The position numbers and the translations under genes are program-made. A stretch of 64,000 nucleotides of DNA from Paenibacillus sp. ACRRX (GTDB lineage: Bacteria; Bacillota; Bacilli; Paenibacillales; Paenibacillaceae): contig NZ_JAKRNK010000001.1 of assembly GCF_022346885.1 (NCBI RefSeq), forward strand, positions 310,001-374,000. Direction: 5' to 3'. The notes below the pieces were generated by a model, which saw only the letters and a program-made list of their open reading frames with translations, had not been told where the DNA came from and searched no databases. Positions 26,810 to 36,307 of this stretch are shown piece after piece. Every line of letters starts with the position of its first letter. Positions within the stretch are counted from its first letter, which is position 1.

Positions 26810-27739
26810 GTGAACGATATCGTTGTAGAGCTAAAAAATGTAACGAAGATAATTGGCGGTAAAACGCTTATTGATAATTTATCGTTCAGTGTGCGCCGAG
26901 GTGAGGTTTATGGATTTCTAGGACCGAACGGTGCAGGTAAGACAACTACTATTCGTATGATGGTGGGCTTGATGTCGATGACTTCCGGGGAAGTTATCAT
27001 TGAAGGCCACAATGTATCGAATGAACGATCCAAAGCGATGGCGCATGTTGGAGCAATCGTTGAGAATCCAGAATTGTATAAGTTTATGACAGGTAAGAAG
27101 AATTTGCTTCACTTTGCGCGCATGTGCGGTAAGCCGATCTCGCAGGAACGTATTGATGAGATCGTCAAACTTGTAGAACTGGACAAGGCGCTGGATAAGA
27201 AAGTGAAAAACTACTCGCTTGGTATGAGACAACGTCTTGGTATTGCTCAAGCTTTACTACACAACCCGTCAATTCTCATTTTAGATGAGCCTACTAACGG
27301 GTTGGACCCAGCGGGTATCCGCGAACTGCGTGATTATTTGCGCCGCTTGGCTAAAGAAGAGAACATTTCGATTCTCGTTTCCAGTCACTTGTTGTCTGAG
27401 ATCGAATTGATGTGTGATCGTGTACTTATTATCCAGAATGGTAAATTTGTTGGAGAACGTGTTCTGGATCCGAATGCGGAAGGTAATGCGGCTGAAGCAC
27501 GCTCTATCCAACTGCGTGTTGGGGATGGTGAGCATGCGAAGTCTGTCTTGGCGGATACAGAATGGAACATAACAGCGTCAGCTGGTTCTTCACTCACATT
27601 GTTGTTGATGAATGAAGATATTCCAGCTGTTATCGAACACTTGGTACGTAATGGCGTTAAATTATATGAGGTTCGCGCCGTTACACCGACTTTAGAGGAT
27701 ACATTCTTATCGATGACGAAAGGAGGCCACATTCAATGA
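26810..27739 (+). CDS. ABC transporter ATP-binding protein (BcrA-like)
   Basis: A protein of about 309 residues with Walker A GPNGAGKTT, signature YSLGMRQRLGIAQALL, Walker B LILDEPTNGLDPAG and H-loop SSHLLSE, plus an 85-residue C-terminal extension as in BcrA-type ATPases for bacitracin and lantibiotic self-protection. GTG 26810 is chosen because GAGAGGGGTGGGG lies directly upstream; the frame also allows ATG 26774. It overlaps the permease gene by 4 bp. The substrate may be a peptide antibiotic but is not shown by sequence. Confidence 0.85.
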   Translation: MNDIVVELKNVTKIIGGKTLIDNLSFSVRRGEVYGFLGPNGAGKTTTIRMMVGLMSMTSGEVIIEGHNVSNERSKAMAHVGAIVENPELYKFMTGKKNLLHFARMCGKPISQERIDEIVKLVELDKALDKKVKNYSLGMRQRLGIAQALLHNPSILILDEPTNGLDPAGIRELRDYLRRLAKEENISILVSSHLLSEIELMCDRVLIIQNGKFVGERVLDPNAEGNAAEARSIQLRVGDGEHAKSVLADTEWNITASAGSSLTLLLMNEDIPAVIEHLVRNGVKLYEVRAVTPTLEDTFLSMTKGGHIQ

Positions 27740-28500
27740 GTTATTTTTCAGGTCTCGTACGCAATGAGTGGATGAAGGCAAATAGCAAGCGGCAGCTTCC
27801 TTATTACTATGCATTCTTGTTTATAATGATTATTGCACTGGGAACGATTATGCGGTTGTTTATATTTAAGTCTGCTGGGGAATTCAGTTCTATGGATTTC
27901 TTGGATACGACAGTTGATATTGCGTCAATCGTGACACTGTACTTTATGATTGTAGTCTCCGCTCAGATCATTACAGACGAGTACAAGGACGGGACGATCA
28001 AACAGCTGTTAATCCGGCCTGCAAGTCGGACGACAATCTTAATGTCCAAGTTAGTCAATCTGATTGTTATCGTATTATCGGTATATATTATTAGCACGAT
28101 TATCGGATATCTTACAGGTATCATATTGTTTAACGGACCAACAACAGTCACTTTGGGTGGAGTGTTGGCGAAGCTTGGATTCTCTATTCCAGGGCTGTTG
28201 TTCTATTCACTGCTCGCTTTTACGGTTGCGGTACTAACCAAGAGCTTAGGGATGTCGATTATTGTACCGATAGCAGCCCAGTCGATCGTGGGACCGTTGA
28301 TGGGGATGTTTGCATCCAAGTCATGGTATAAACTTCTTATTTTCCCAAACCTAAACTGGGGCGCATACTTTAAGGATCAAGGAGCATCATTGCCTTATGC
28401 AGGAGCATCATTTGGTCTTGCGGCACTGATCTATGGAATCTATATGATGGTGTTACTCTTGGTGACTATTTTCTTCTTTAACAAACGTGATGTACAATAA
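27736..28500 (+). CDS. ABC-2 type transporter permease (BcrB-like)
   Basis: A 254-residue membrane protein with six hydrophobic segments (near 23-43, 60-78, 107-133, 146-170, 172-200 and 225-247) and the ABC-2 family element ITDEYKDGTIKQLLIRPASR between the second and third. It pairs with the ATPase whose stop overlaps its ATG. Such two-gene systems commonly export or detoxify cell-envelope-active peptides. Confidence 0.87.
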   Translation: MSYFSGLVRNEWMKANSKRQLPYYYAFLFIMIIALGTIMRLFIFKSAGEFSSMDFLDTTVDIASIVTLYFMIVVSAQIITDEYKDGTIKQLLIRPASRTTILMSKLVNLIVIVLSVYIISTIIGYLTGIILFNGPTTVTLGGVLAKLGFSIPGLLFYSLLAFTVAVLTKSLGMSIIVPIAAQSIVGPLMGMFASKSWYKLLIFPNLNWGAYFKDQGASLPYAGASFGLAALIYGIYMMVLLLVTIFFFNKRDVQ

Positions 28501-28507
28501 ATAACAG

Positions 28508-28556
28508 CAAATCCCACCGACATTATTAAACTTGATAAAGTCGGTGGGATTTTTTA
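28508..28556. terminator. Terminator after the BcrAB-like operon
   Basis: ATCCCACCGAC and GTCGGTGGGAT form an 11-bp stem followed by six T residues. It also separates the convergent GGDEF gene. Confidence 0.88.
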
Positions 28557-28595
28557 ATGGTAACGCTTCATATACTAATACGACCAGCGATATAA

Positions 28596-29768
28596 TTATT
28601 TAATGTGTTTAATAGGTGATAATAAATGTTTGATTTCCCCATAACAGGAGACGCGGTTTTTGCCATTTTGTTTGGAATAATACATCGCTTCATCGGCTTC
28701 CTTAACTAACTGATCTATTGACATTTTGGGTCGTAAAATGCTATAGCCGATACTTATTGTCACTCCTGCCTCAGCTTCTATGCGGGAGCGGATCGATTCT
28801 GCAATAACAGGCGGCTTTGCTTTACGATGAGCAATAAATGCAATGATCTCCTCACCACCAAACCGACCGGCCAGCCCAATATCTTCTACCTCTTCGCGTA
28901 CAATCTGAGCAACTGTTTTCAGCACCTCATCTGCAAATAAGTGACCCTTTGTATCATTTAATCGCTTAAAATTATCAATATCACAAAAGATCAGGGACAC
29001 CTGCTTCGGCTTGCCAGCGATAAATTGATTCATACGCTGATGCATATACCTGCGGTTATATAAGCCGGTAAGACCGTCGGTAATTGAGGAACGATAAGTA
29101 GTCTGCAAATTCTCCACAATACGTTCAAAGAACAAGAAAAATAGGATCGTATAATAACACAGTGTGACGACATGCTGGGTCATCAGTAAAGAAGAACTGG
29201 TTCCGTTCGATATGGTAATGTTAAGCGTAATGGTCAACAAAATGCCAAGGTGAACAACGAGACTAAAGGTATAGCGTCCTTGCTGACTAATTCGTGGAGC
29301 GATAAGCACATAACATAGGATAGCGATCACTGCTTGATAAGCTATCAATGGCCAAGTAGAAGTCAGCACGTTCTGATCTGGTGCAGCGATCAGGGCGGAT
29401 ATGCCGGACATGACAGGCACACCAACAATCATAAGTATAAAGCGCAGTCTCATTGGTCGATTAATTCGCTTATATAGTCGGAGAACGGCAATATTTACGA
29501 AAATAAACGATAAAGTAACAAGCCCAGCTCTACCAATGCTCAGCAATTGCAGGGTTCCCTCTTGCAAAGAGAAGTCCATTAGGGCAATGGTGCGATCAAC
29601 GATCATCATAACGATACCCGCAAATAAGATCACGTAAGCGGATGAACGCTGTTTTGAATATAATCGAACAGACATCAGCAGCATGATCAACATGATGTAT
29701 AATAGACACATAGTTGTCAGCGCGACTACATCTCTCTCCGTAAGCAAGAAATGCAGAACTTCTTTCAT
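28596..29768 (-). CDS. Membrane GGDEF protein, probable diguanylate cyclase
   Basis: Residues about 10-215 hold six or seven membrane helices, without a recognised sensor family. The C-terminal GGDEF domain begins DGLTGLYNRRYMHQ and carries the active site RFGGEEIIAF; GGEEI differs from GGDEF/GGEEF only at the last position, and the metal-binding acidic residues are kept, so activity is likely. I see no RxxD product-inhibition motif in the usual place. ATG 29768 is preferred over GTG 29777 because TTAGGAG lies 8 nt before it. c-di-GMP commonly governs exopolysaccharide, but the polysaccharide operon here is 21 kb away, so a link is only a guess. Confidence 0.85.
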   Translation of the reverse strand: MKEVLHFLLTERDVVALTTMCLLYIMLIMLLMSVRLYSKQRSSAYVILFAGIVMMIVDRTIALMDFSLQEGTLQLLSIGRAGLVTLSFIFVNIAVLRLYKRINRPMRLRFILMIVGVPVMSGISALIAAPDQNVLTSTWPLIAYQAVIAILCYVLIAPRISQQGRYTFSLVVHLGILLTITLNITISNGTSSSLLMTQHVVTLCYYTILFFLFFERIVENLQTTYRSSITDGLTGLYNRRYMHQRMNQFIAGKPKQVSLIFCDIDNFKRLNDTKGHLFADEVLKTVAQIVREEVEDIGLAGRFGGEEIIAFIAHRKAKPPVIAESIRSRIEAEAGVTISIGYSILRPKMSIDQLVKEADEAMYYSKQNGKNRVSCYGEIKHLLSPIKHIK

Positions 29769-29911
29769 TTGAGGCACTCCTAATAGGTTATTCTGGTTTG
29801 ATATTGCTGAATTGGATAATATTCGACATTGGCCGCTTACTTTACGGCAAAATATGTTCTAATATATCATAAACAATGGTAGGCGAAAAGCGAAGAAAAG
29901 GAGGAACAGCG

Positions 29912-31042
29912 ATGAATATTTTACAGGCTTTGTTTTTCCCTCCGGAACAACCGGGTGGGGTTTCCTCCATGGTTCCTTATATTTTAGAGCGATTTCAAAC
30001 GCCAAATTGGGAAATGGAACTGTTCTCTCTTCCGAAGCGTATTCGGGGCAAGGGTTCCGAACAGCTAACATTTGCAACTTTTGACTGGACAGAATACGAA
30101 CATTCTCCTATCGTTCAAAAGTACATGCAGACTTATCGTGATTATGTATGGTGGACGAAGCTGCGCATACAGAAATCATATGATCTTATACATGCCCATC
30201 ATCCGATTGCGGCATTAGCGATGAAACGGTTATTTCCAGATACGCCGATTGTGATGACGCTCCACTCCAGCTTTGAGCGCGAACTCATTTTGAATGGAAA
30301 GATCCAAACGGATGGGCCCGAGCACCGCTTCTTGACTTCTTTGTATCGAGAGCTTGAGTATCAAGTTGATGAGATGATGACAGTGTCGGAGGCATTTAAG
30401 CGTTATTTGACCCATTATGTGGAAGAGGTTGATCGAATTACTGTACTGCCAAACGGATTCGATGAGAAACGTTTTAAGCCAATTGCGCACGACAATGCAG
30501 TTCCGCAGCTAATCACGGTATCTCGTCTTGTACCAGCTAAAGGGATGGACATTCTGCTGGAGGCCTGTGCGGAGTTAAAACGGCGTGGGCACGCATATGT
30601 GTTACATATTATTGGTGACGGCCCCATAAGGGAACATCTAGAACACATGGCTCAGCGCTTGGGTATTTACGATGAGACTATTTTTTATGGATATATGCTT
30701 CATCCAGAGGAATTTATGCCGTTCTCGGACATATTTGTCCTTCCTTCGCGGGCAGAAGCCTTTGGGTCCGTTTTTGCCGAAGCGGCCCTCTGTTGGCTTG
30801 CGCTGGTTGGAACCGCAGTAGGCGGGATTCCCGAGCAGATCGAAGACGGTGTCAATGGACTGCTTGTCCCGCCGGATCAACCCATTGCACTGTGTGATGC
30901 ATTGGAGCGTGTAATGATGGATTCTTCATTCCGATATGAATTGGCGCGGGCAGCTTGGACCAAGGCAAAGCAAACCTACTCTTTAAGCCGGATTGTAAAT
31001 GAATTAAAATGCACTTATGTAAAATATAAACCCGTATCCTAA
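29912..31042 (+). CDS. Family 4 glycosyltransferase
   Basis: A 376-residue GT-B enzyme. The N-terminal half has the PPEQPGGVSSMVPYIL loop, the acceptor-side HAHHPIAALAM motif and a middle VLPNGFDEKRF. The C-terminal donor half has SRLVPAKGMD and the retaining EX7E site in SRAEAFGSVFAEAALC, followed by GGIPEQIEDGVNGLL. Its donor and acceptor are unknown. AAAAGGAGG precedes ATG 29912. It is a single-gene unit, divergent from the GGDEF gene. Confidence 0.85.
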   Translation: MNILQALFFPPEQPGGVSSMVPYILERFQTPNWEMELFSLPKRIRGKGSEQLTFATFDWTEYEHSPIVQKYMQTYRDYVWWTKLRIQKSYDLIHAHHPIAALAMKRLFPDTPIVMTLHSSFERELILNGKIQTDGPEHRFLTSLYRELEYQVDEMMTVSEAFKRYLTHYVEEVDRITVLPNGFDEKRFKPIAHDNAVPQLITVSRLVPAKGMDILLEACAELKRRGHAYVLHIIGDGPIREHLEHMAQRLGIYDETIFYGYMLHPEEFMPFSDIFVLPSRAEAFGSVFAEAALCWLALVGTAVGGIPEQIEDGVNGLLVPPDQPIALCDALERVMMDSSFRYELARAAWTKAKQTYSLSRIVNELKCTYVKYKPVS

Positions 31043-31049
31043 TAGAATG

Positions 31050-31084
31050 AAAAGGCCGGCACGCTCGATGTGTCGGCCTTTTGG
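31050..31084 (+). terminator. Terminator after the lone glycosyltransferase gene
   Basis: AAAAGGCCGGCAC and TGTCGGCCTTTT form a stem with one G-T pair and a T-run. Confidence 0.85.
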
Positions 31085-31245
31085 CGCACTTAATAGAAGA
31101 ATTGATAATAAAGAGTATTGCTAATACAGGGATAGAATCCGTAAATTAAGAAGAATGGCGTACGTGTGTTCTTGTTGTTAAGGATACGTTATAATATAGG
31201 CAGTTGGTTTAGGACGAACATGGCAGCAAGGAAAGGACTACTTTT

Positions 31246-32592
31246 ATGACCCGCAAATTAAGATTTGTACATGCAGCCGACTTACATCTCGACAGTCCTT
31301 TCAAAGGGCTCGTTCATATACCTGATACGTTACGGGAACAGGTTATCGCCTCCACTTTTCAGGCATGGGACCAATTGGTCGAGCTTGCCATACAGAAGCA
31401 AGCGGATGCAGTGCTATTGTGCGGGGATATGCATGATTCTGCCCACAGGTCACTTCGCGCACAGTGGCGATTGCAGCAAGGGCTGGAACGATTGTGCAGA
31501 GCAGGTGTGCGCGTATTTATGATTCATGGCAATCATGATCCCTTAACATCGGATAACAAATGGAACTGGCCGGAGGGGGTAACTGTGATGGGAACCGAGC
31601 AGCCGGACAGCCATTTTATTCAGAACCGTCATGGAGAGCGGGTGGCTGTCGTAACAGGGATGTCATATGGATCACAAGCTGTATACACGAATCTGGCATC
31701 TTTATATCCGTTTGATCCTGAGAAGGAAGCCGAACGGAATGAGACCGATGCTGAATATAATGACGGTGCTCCCACTATGTCTAAGCTGTTTCGAATCGGA
31801 ATGCTGCACGGCACACTTGACGGACGAGAGGAGCATGATCCCTACGCTCCTTGTTCGAAGCAAGAGCTGCTAGCTAAAGGTTATCAATATTGGGCGCTCG
31901 GCCATATTCATAAACGAGAGATCGCAAATGAATATCCACATATGGTATACCCCGGAAATATTCAGGGCAGGCATGTCAAAGAATCTGGGAAAAAGGGTGC
32001 TTATGTCGTTGATGTTGAGCAAGATAATCGTATATCCATGCAGTTTCACCCCTTAGATACGGTTCGATGGCTTGATTGTAAAATATCCATAGAAGCAGTG
32101 GGATCCAGACAAGAAATGTCGGATTTGCTGTTGTCTACGTTGGACGAGATGCGGCAAGCCGCTGAAGGTCGGACCACACTCGCACGTATTACGTTTTTTG
32201 GCAGAACATCCATACATCACGAACTCACTTCCGGAACTTTATTAAAAGAGTTGGAAGAAACATGGAAAGAAGCGGAAGAAGAGCGACTGGAACATCAGGA
32301 GTCTTTGGTATGGCCGGTCCAACTCCGAGTAGACAGTCGTGCAGTTTCGAATATTGAGGCTTGGCGAGAATCAGAACATTTTATCGGCGACCTTGTACGA
32401 ATGGCCGAATCGCATGCAGAGGTGGGAGAGGGCATGCAAAGCCTCATCGACGAAGCAATAGGGCCCATGCTGCAGCAGAGACGGCTTGTGCAATGGCTGG
32501 AGGAGCAGCCCGAATCGACTCGAGCAGCATGGTTGGAAGAGGCGATGCATCTTGTCGTTGGGATGCTGGAGGGGGAGACCGATAAGTTATGA
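31246..32592 (+). CDS. yhaO: Metallophosphoesterase of the SbcD/Mre11 family (YhaO)
   Basis: A 448-residue DNA repair exonuclease homologue with all Mre11-type metal motifs: HAADLHLDSPF, LCGDMHDS, HGNHDPL, and the later LGHIHKRE. The helical C-terminal half would bind the partner ATPase. It is the YhaO form, distinct from classical SbcD, and overlaps yhaN by 4 bp. Together they probably form a Mre11-Rad50-like complex acting on DNA ends; the precise substrate in Bacillales is not well established. AAGGAAAGGA lies upstream of the ATG. Confidence 0.85.
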   Translation: MTRKLRFVHAADLHLDSPFKGLVHIPDTLREQVIASTFQAWDQLVELAIQKQADAVLLCGDMHDSAHRSLRAQWRLQQGLERLCRAGVRVFMIHGNHDPLTSDNKWNWPEGVTVMGTEQPDSHFIQNRHGERVAVVTGMSYGSQAVYTNLASLYPFDPEKEAERNETDAEYNDGAPTMSKLFRIGMLHGTLDGREEHDPYAPCSKQELLAKGYQYWALGHIHKREIANEYPHMVYPGNIQGRHVKESGKKGAYVVDVEQDNRISMQFHPLDTVRWLDCKISIEAVGSRQEMSDLLLSTLDEMRQAAEGRTTLARITFFGRTSIHHELTSGTLLKELEETWKEAEEERLEHQESLVWPVQLRVDSRAVSNIEAWRESEHFIGDLVRMAESHAEVGEGMQSLIDEAIGPMLQQRRLVQWLEEQPESTRAAWLEEAMHLVVGMLEGETDKL

Positions 32593-35500
32593 GGATTGAG
32601 CGAATCGATATCCAGTCCTTCGGTGCACTTCAACAATATTCGCTTGAGTTTCCTGCAGCAAGACTAGCGGTTATTGTAGGTCCGAATGAAGCCGGGAAAA
32701 GTACGCTTGCTGCATTTATTCGAGCTATGCTTTATGGTCTTCCAAGACGTCACACCGGGGGGGACAGATATGAGTCTCTTGACGGCTCTCCCATTGGAGG
32801 GCGCATGTCGGTTATTGATGGGGCAGGTGGACGATGGCAAATCGAAAGACTGCAGCGCACACAAGGTATTTATGAGTCGATACAATACATACAGCACGAT
32901 GGACAAGTAAGGGTAAAACAGCAGTCAGATCTGGAAAAGGAATTGCTTGGCGGATTAAACAGTGAGATGTACGGGAAGCTTTTTGCTGTTACGTTGGATG
33001 AGCTGCATGCAATACATACGCTTCAAGGTGATGAACTGCGTGCTCATCTATACGATACGGGGTTTGACACTGTGTCTTCCATTGCAGATAGCGAACGCTG
33101 GCTCCAACAAGAGATGGATAAGCTGTTCAAGCCGCGTGGACGTACGCAGGCGATGTATTACACGCTGCAGAACGTGGATGAGCTTCAGCGAAGACGGAAG
33201 GTGAGTAATAAACATGTTCAGCGATTGGAGGCGGCGAGGGGCGAACTGGATAACGCCAACGAGTCAACTTCCGATCAGTTGACCCAACGTATGCAGCTGC
33301 GGCAAGAGCTTGCGCTTGCAGAGCGTGCATTGCACGTCAGCGACGCCTGGATCAAGCTGGTTGCTGTAAGAAGTGAATTAGAAGAGCTTCCAGAGATGTC
33401 AGGATGGCAGCCGTTATGGGCTGAACGATGGCAGCGATTACTTCAGTCCAGCGAAGGAGTTGAAGCCCGAATCCGTCAGCTGGAAGAAAAACAACGCCAT
33501 GTGGAGCATCAGCTTCAAGTTGTGCAGCCAAATGCGAGCTTGCTTGCGCATGCGGCAGAAATTAATCGTTTATGCGGTATGTCTGAAACGGCCCACATCT
33601 GGGTGCAAGAGGCCAGCGAAGTAAGAACAGAGCGGGAGCTAGCGGAAGACGAGCTATGGCGGCTTGCAAGGTTGACGGATCGAACTTGGACCCCGGAGAT
33701 GTTGTTATCGAGCGATATGTCACAGTCTGTTCTTGAATCCGTACGAGGTCAAGGAAAACAGTTGGAGCAGTTGACTGCGCAAGTGGAGCGAATGAAAGAA
33801 GCGAGGACACGTGTTGGCCGAGAGTATAGTGTCGTGTTAGAGTCCAAGCATCATGCAGCAACCGTTATGAATCAGCATCAAGTACGAGGTGTGCTTGACA
33901 GTGGATTCTCACCGCAGGACACGATACTGCATGGCATCCAGCGGAAGCGGGATATGCTGCAGCAGGCTGTACAACTCGTTATGTCTCGTCAGCTGGAATC
34001 TCCTTCTCACGTCATGGAGCAAGCTAGAGGAACTGCAAATGGTATGGCAAGCAGAAGCTGGTCGACACTTGTTATGGCGATTGTCGCTGTGGCTGCTGCC
34101 GCTGCGCTGGCTGTTGTGGGACAGTGGCTAGGGGCGGCAGTTGTCCTGTTGTTTGCCATTCTATCAGCCACATTATTCTGGATGAATCGTCCACAGGCAG
34201 CCCTGCGCGAGCACAGCAGCGTGGTTGATCGATTTGATGCGGATAAGATTCAGCAAGCAGATCATCTAGCCATGCAATTAGAAGAACAACTGGCAGTTGT
34301 ATTAAGTGCTTTGTCTCGTTCAGTGCCAAGCAAGAATCGTGTGTCCAATAGCCAATATACTAATAATAATGCAGAATCTGTGCGTGAGCATACAGAAGCA
34401 AATTATAGGAATGACCCTGATACAGGTATACCAAATGCTTCAGTTGATAATCAGGATGCCGGACTAGTTGGGGGAGGAAAAAGAGGAGCTGCTCCTATTG
34501 AGAATGATGTATACGAACGTACACCTAGTCGAAGTCGCTCTGCCACACTCAAAATAGCCGCGAACAATGGATTGAGTAGCAACGATCGCGATGGTACTCG
34601 TCATATCCACTCCGCTAAGGGAAGAGGTACGTCCTTTAAGGAAGAGGATGTGGATGAACTGGGAGGACTCCTGCTTAAACGATTGGATGAGCTGAATGCA
34701 GCCATTGATGCGGTGGAAGCCTGGATGCGAGAGCATGATCGTCTTGTGCTGCGGCAGCAGGCGACTTCAGATGCCGAGCAATCGGCCAAGCGATTAGTTG
34801 CGGCCGCTGAGAATGATGCTTCACAGGCGAGCGGACAGCTTAAGGCTTGTTCCGTCGCCTGGCAGCAATGGCTGAGCGCTCGACGGCTGCCAGCACACTG
34901 GAGCCCGCCAAGCGTCCTGGAGCACTTCCGCCGCGTCGAGCAGGCGGCGGAATGCCAGCGGCAGCGTGAACGGCTGCGCGCACGCGAAGAGCGTGTACTT
35001 GCACAAGTGCGCGAGTACACAGACGCTTGCGCAAGGCTAGCCGCAGCCGTGGGATACACAGCAGCGACTGCCAGCGAAGCAGTCACTGCTGAGTCCTTGC
35101 TTGACAGGTCGACCGAGCCAGTGGCATCAGTGAGGGCAGAACCAGCCTTGCCGGATGCCAATATGCTCGCGTGGGACGAACCAACTAGACCAGATGTCGC
35201 ATCTCTTTCGTTGGGGGAACTGAGCGAGCCAGTCACCGAGGAGCCATTAGTAAGCGTGCTTAGCTCAACTCATTCTATTTTGTCCGCTCTGCGTGATCGG
35301 ATCGAGCAGGAGGAACGTCAGTCGGCGCTGCAGCGGCAATTAAAGCATACGCTGTCTGATGCTGCTGAAGAGCAACGTCAGGCGTTGGCAGAGCTATCAA
35401 TTCTGCTTGCCAAGCTTAATGAACTGTACGCTGAAGCGGGTGCACAGGACGAAGAAGCGTTCGCGCAGGCTCGCAGCCATGCCGATCGATACATTTATTG

Positions 35501-36248
35501 CAGCGATTTGCTGCGTGAACTGGAAGCCGCTTGTTATCGAGGAGGAGCACTTGAAGCCTTTGCACCCGTAGAGGAGCTTCTCGTGCAATTCGATGCTAGA
35601 GAGCTGGAGGAAAGAAGAAACGATCTGCTTTATCGTATGGACACTTTGGACGGTGAGATACGAGACAGTGAGCAGCGTGTAGGAAGACTGCAGCAAGAGG
35701 TAGAACGGTTAAAGCAGGAAGTAGAAGGTGAACAGTGGCAGCAGCAGTTAGCAGATTTAGAAAGTGAACTGCACGAGCAAGCAAGTAAATATGCTGTATA
35801 TGCATTAGCCAAGACGTTGATCAGGCGAACGCGGCAACGATATGAGGAAGAGAAGCAGCCAGTTGTCTTTAAGCGTGCGGGAGACTATTTCCGTGCTATG
35901 ACAGCTGGAAAGTATATTCGAATCGTATCCCCGCTTGGGACGCAGCGCATCGTCGTAGAGCATCAAGACGGTAGATTAATTGATAGTTCACGATTGAGTC
36001 GCGGAACGGCTGAACAGGTATACTTGGCGATGCGTTTTGCATTGGCAGAAGTATTGTCGGAACGCGTAGCGCTGCCATTTATTTGGGATGACATCTTGGT
36101 CAACTTTGATGAGCAGCGGCTGTTGCAGACAGTTGGCTGCATGCCTGATATTATGCGCCGGCATCAAATTATTTGGACAACGTGTCACTCCTATATGGTA
36201 GAGCTTATTGAGAAAGTGATCCCAGACGTTCATGTCATGAAGTTATAA
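32589..36248 (+). CDS. yhaN: Rad50/SbcC-like AAA ATPase (YhaN) with long insertions
   Basis: A 1219-residue SMC-like ATPase. Walker A GPNEAGKST is at 31-39. The C-terminal end has the signature LSRGTAEQVYLAMRFALAE and Walker B PFIWDDILVNFDEQ. Long coiled coils fill about 195-460 and 690-1090. Two membrane-like helices sit in the middle (VMAIVAVAAAAALAVVGQWL and AAVVLLFAILSATLFW, about 494-530), a feature of YhaN proteins. Unlike B. subtilis YhaN (about 960 residues), it has a polar low-complexity stretch at about 576-690 and another at about 834-900. It shares an operon with yhaO. Confidence 0.85.
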   Translation: MRIERIDIQSFGALQQYSLEFPAARLAVIVGPNEAGKSTLAAFIRAMLYGLPRRHTGGDRYESLDGSPIGGRMSVIDGAGGRWQIERLQRTQGIYESIQYIQHDGQVRVKQQSDLEKELLGGLNSEMYGKLFAVTLDELHAIHTLQGDELRAHLYDTGFDTVSSIADSERWLQQEMDKLFKPRGRTQAMYYTLQNVDELQRRRKVSNKHVQRLEAARGELDNANESTSDQLTQRMQLRQELALAERALHVSDAWIKLVAVRSELEELPEMSGWQPLWAERWQRLLQSSEGVEARIRQLEEKQRHVEHQLQVVQPNASLLAHAAEINRLCGMSETAHIWVQEASEVRTERELAEDELWRLARLTDRTWTPEMLLSSDMSQSVLESVRGQGKQLEQLTAQVERMKEARTRVGREYSVVLESKHHAATVMNQHQVRGVLDSGFSPQDTILHGIQRKRDMLQQAVQLVMSRQLESPSHVMEQARGTANGMASRSWSTLVMAIVAVAAAAALAVVGQWLGAAVVLLFAILSATLFWMNRPQAALREHSSVVDRFDADKIQQADHLAMQLEEQLAVVLSALSRSVPSKNRVSNSQYTNNNAESVREHTEANYRNDPDTGIPNASVDNQDAGLVGGGKRGAAPIENDVYERTPSRSRSATLKIAANNGLSSNDRDGTRHIHSAKGRGTSFKEEDVDELGGLLLKRLDELNAAIDAVEAWMREHDRLVLRQQATSDAEQSAKRLVAAAENDASQASGQLKACSVAWQQWLSARRLPAHWSPPSVLEHFRRVEQAAECQRQRERLRAREERVLAQVREYTDACARLAAAVGYTAATASEAVTAESLLDRSTEPVASVRAEPALPDANMLAWDEPTRPDVASLSLGELSEPVTEEPLVSVLSSTHSILSALRDRIEQEERQSALQRQLKHTLSDAAEEQRQALAELSILLAKLNELYAEAGAQDEEAFAQARSHADRYIYCSDLLRELEAACYRGGALEAFAPVEELLVQFDARELEERRNDLLYRMDTLDGEIRDSEQRVGRLQQEVERLKQEVEGEQWQQQLADLESELHEQASKYAVYALAKTLIRRTRQRYEEEKQPVVFKRAGDYFRAMTAGKYIRIVSPLGTQRIVVEHQDGRLIDSSRLSRGTAEQVYLAMRFALAEVLSERVALPFIWDDILVNFDEQRLLQTVGCMPDIMRRHQIIWTTCHSYMVELIEKVIPDVHVMKL

Positions 36249-36267
36249 AGAGCTAAAAATAGTTAAC

Positions 36268-36307
36268 ATAAACCTCGCGTCGTTCAAGCGCGAGGTTTAT
36301 TTTTTTG
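36268..36307. terminator. Bidirectional terminator between yhaN and ykvI-like gene
   Basis: AAACCTCGCG and CGCGAGGTTT flank an 8-nt loop and are followed by seven T residues. Confidence 0.88.

Noticed and set aside
34601-35236. 211-codon frame on the minus strand
   Set aside because: It lies wholly inside yhaN, is rich in Ser, Arg and Ala because it is antisense to a biased coding region, and has no ribosome site.
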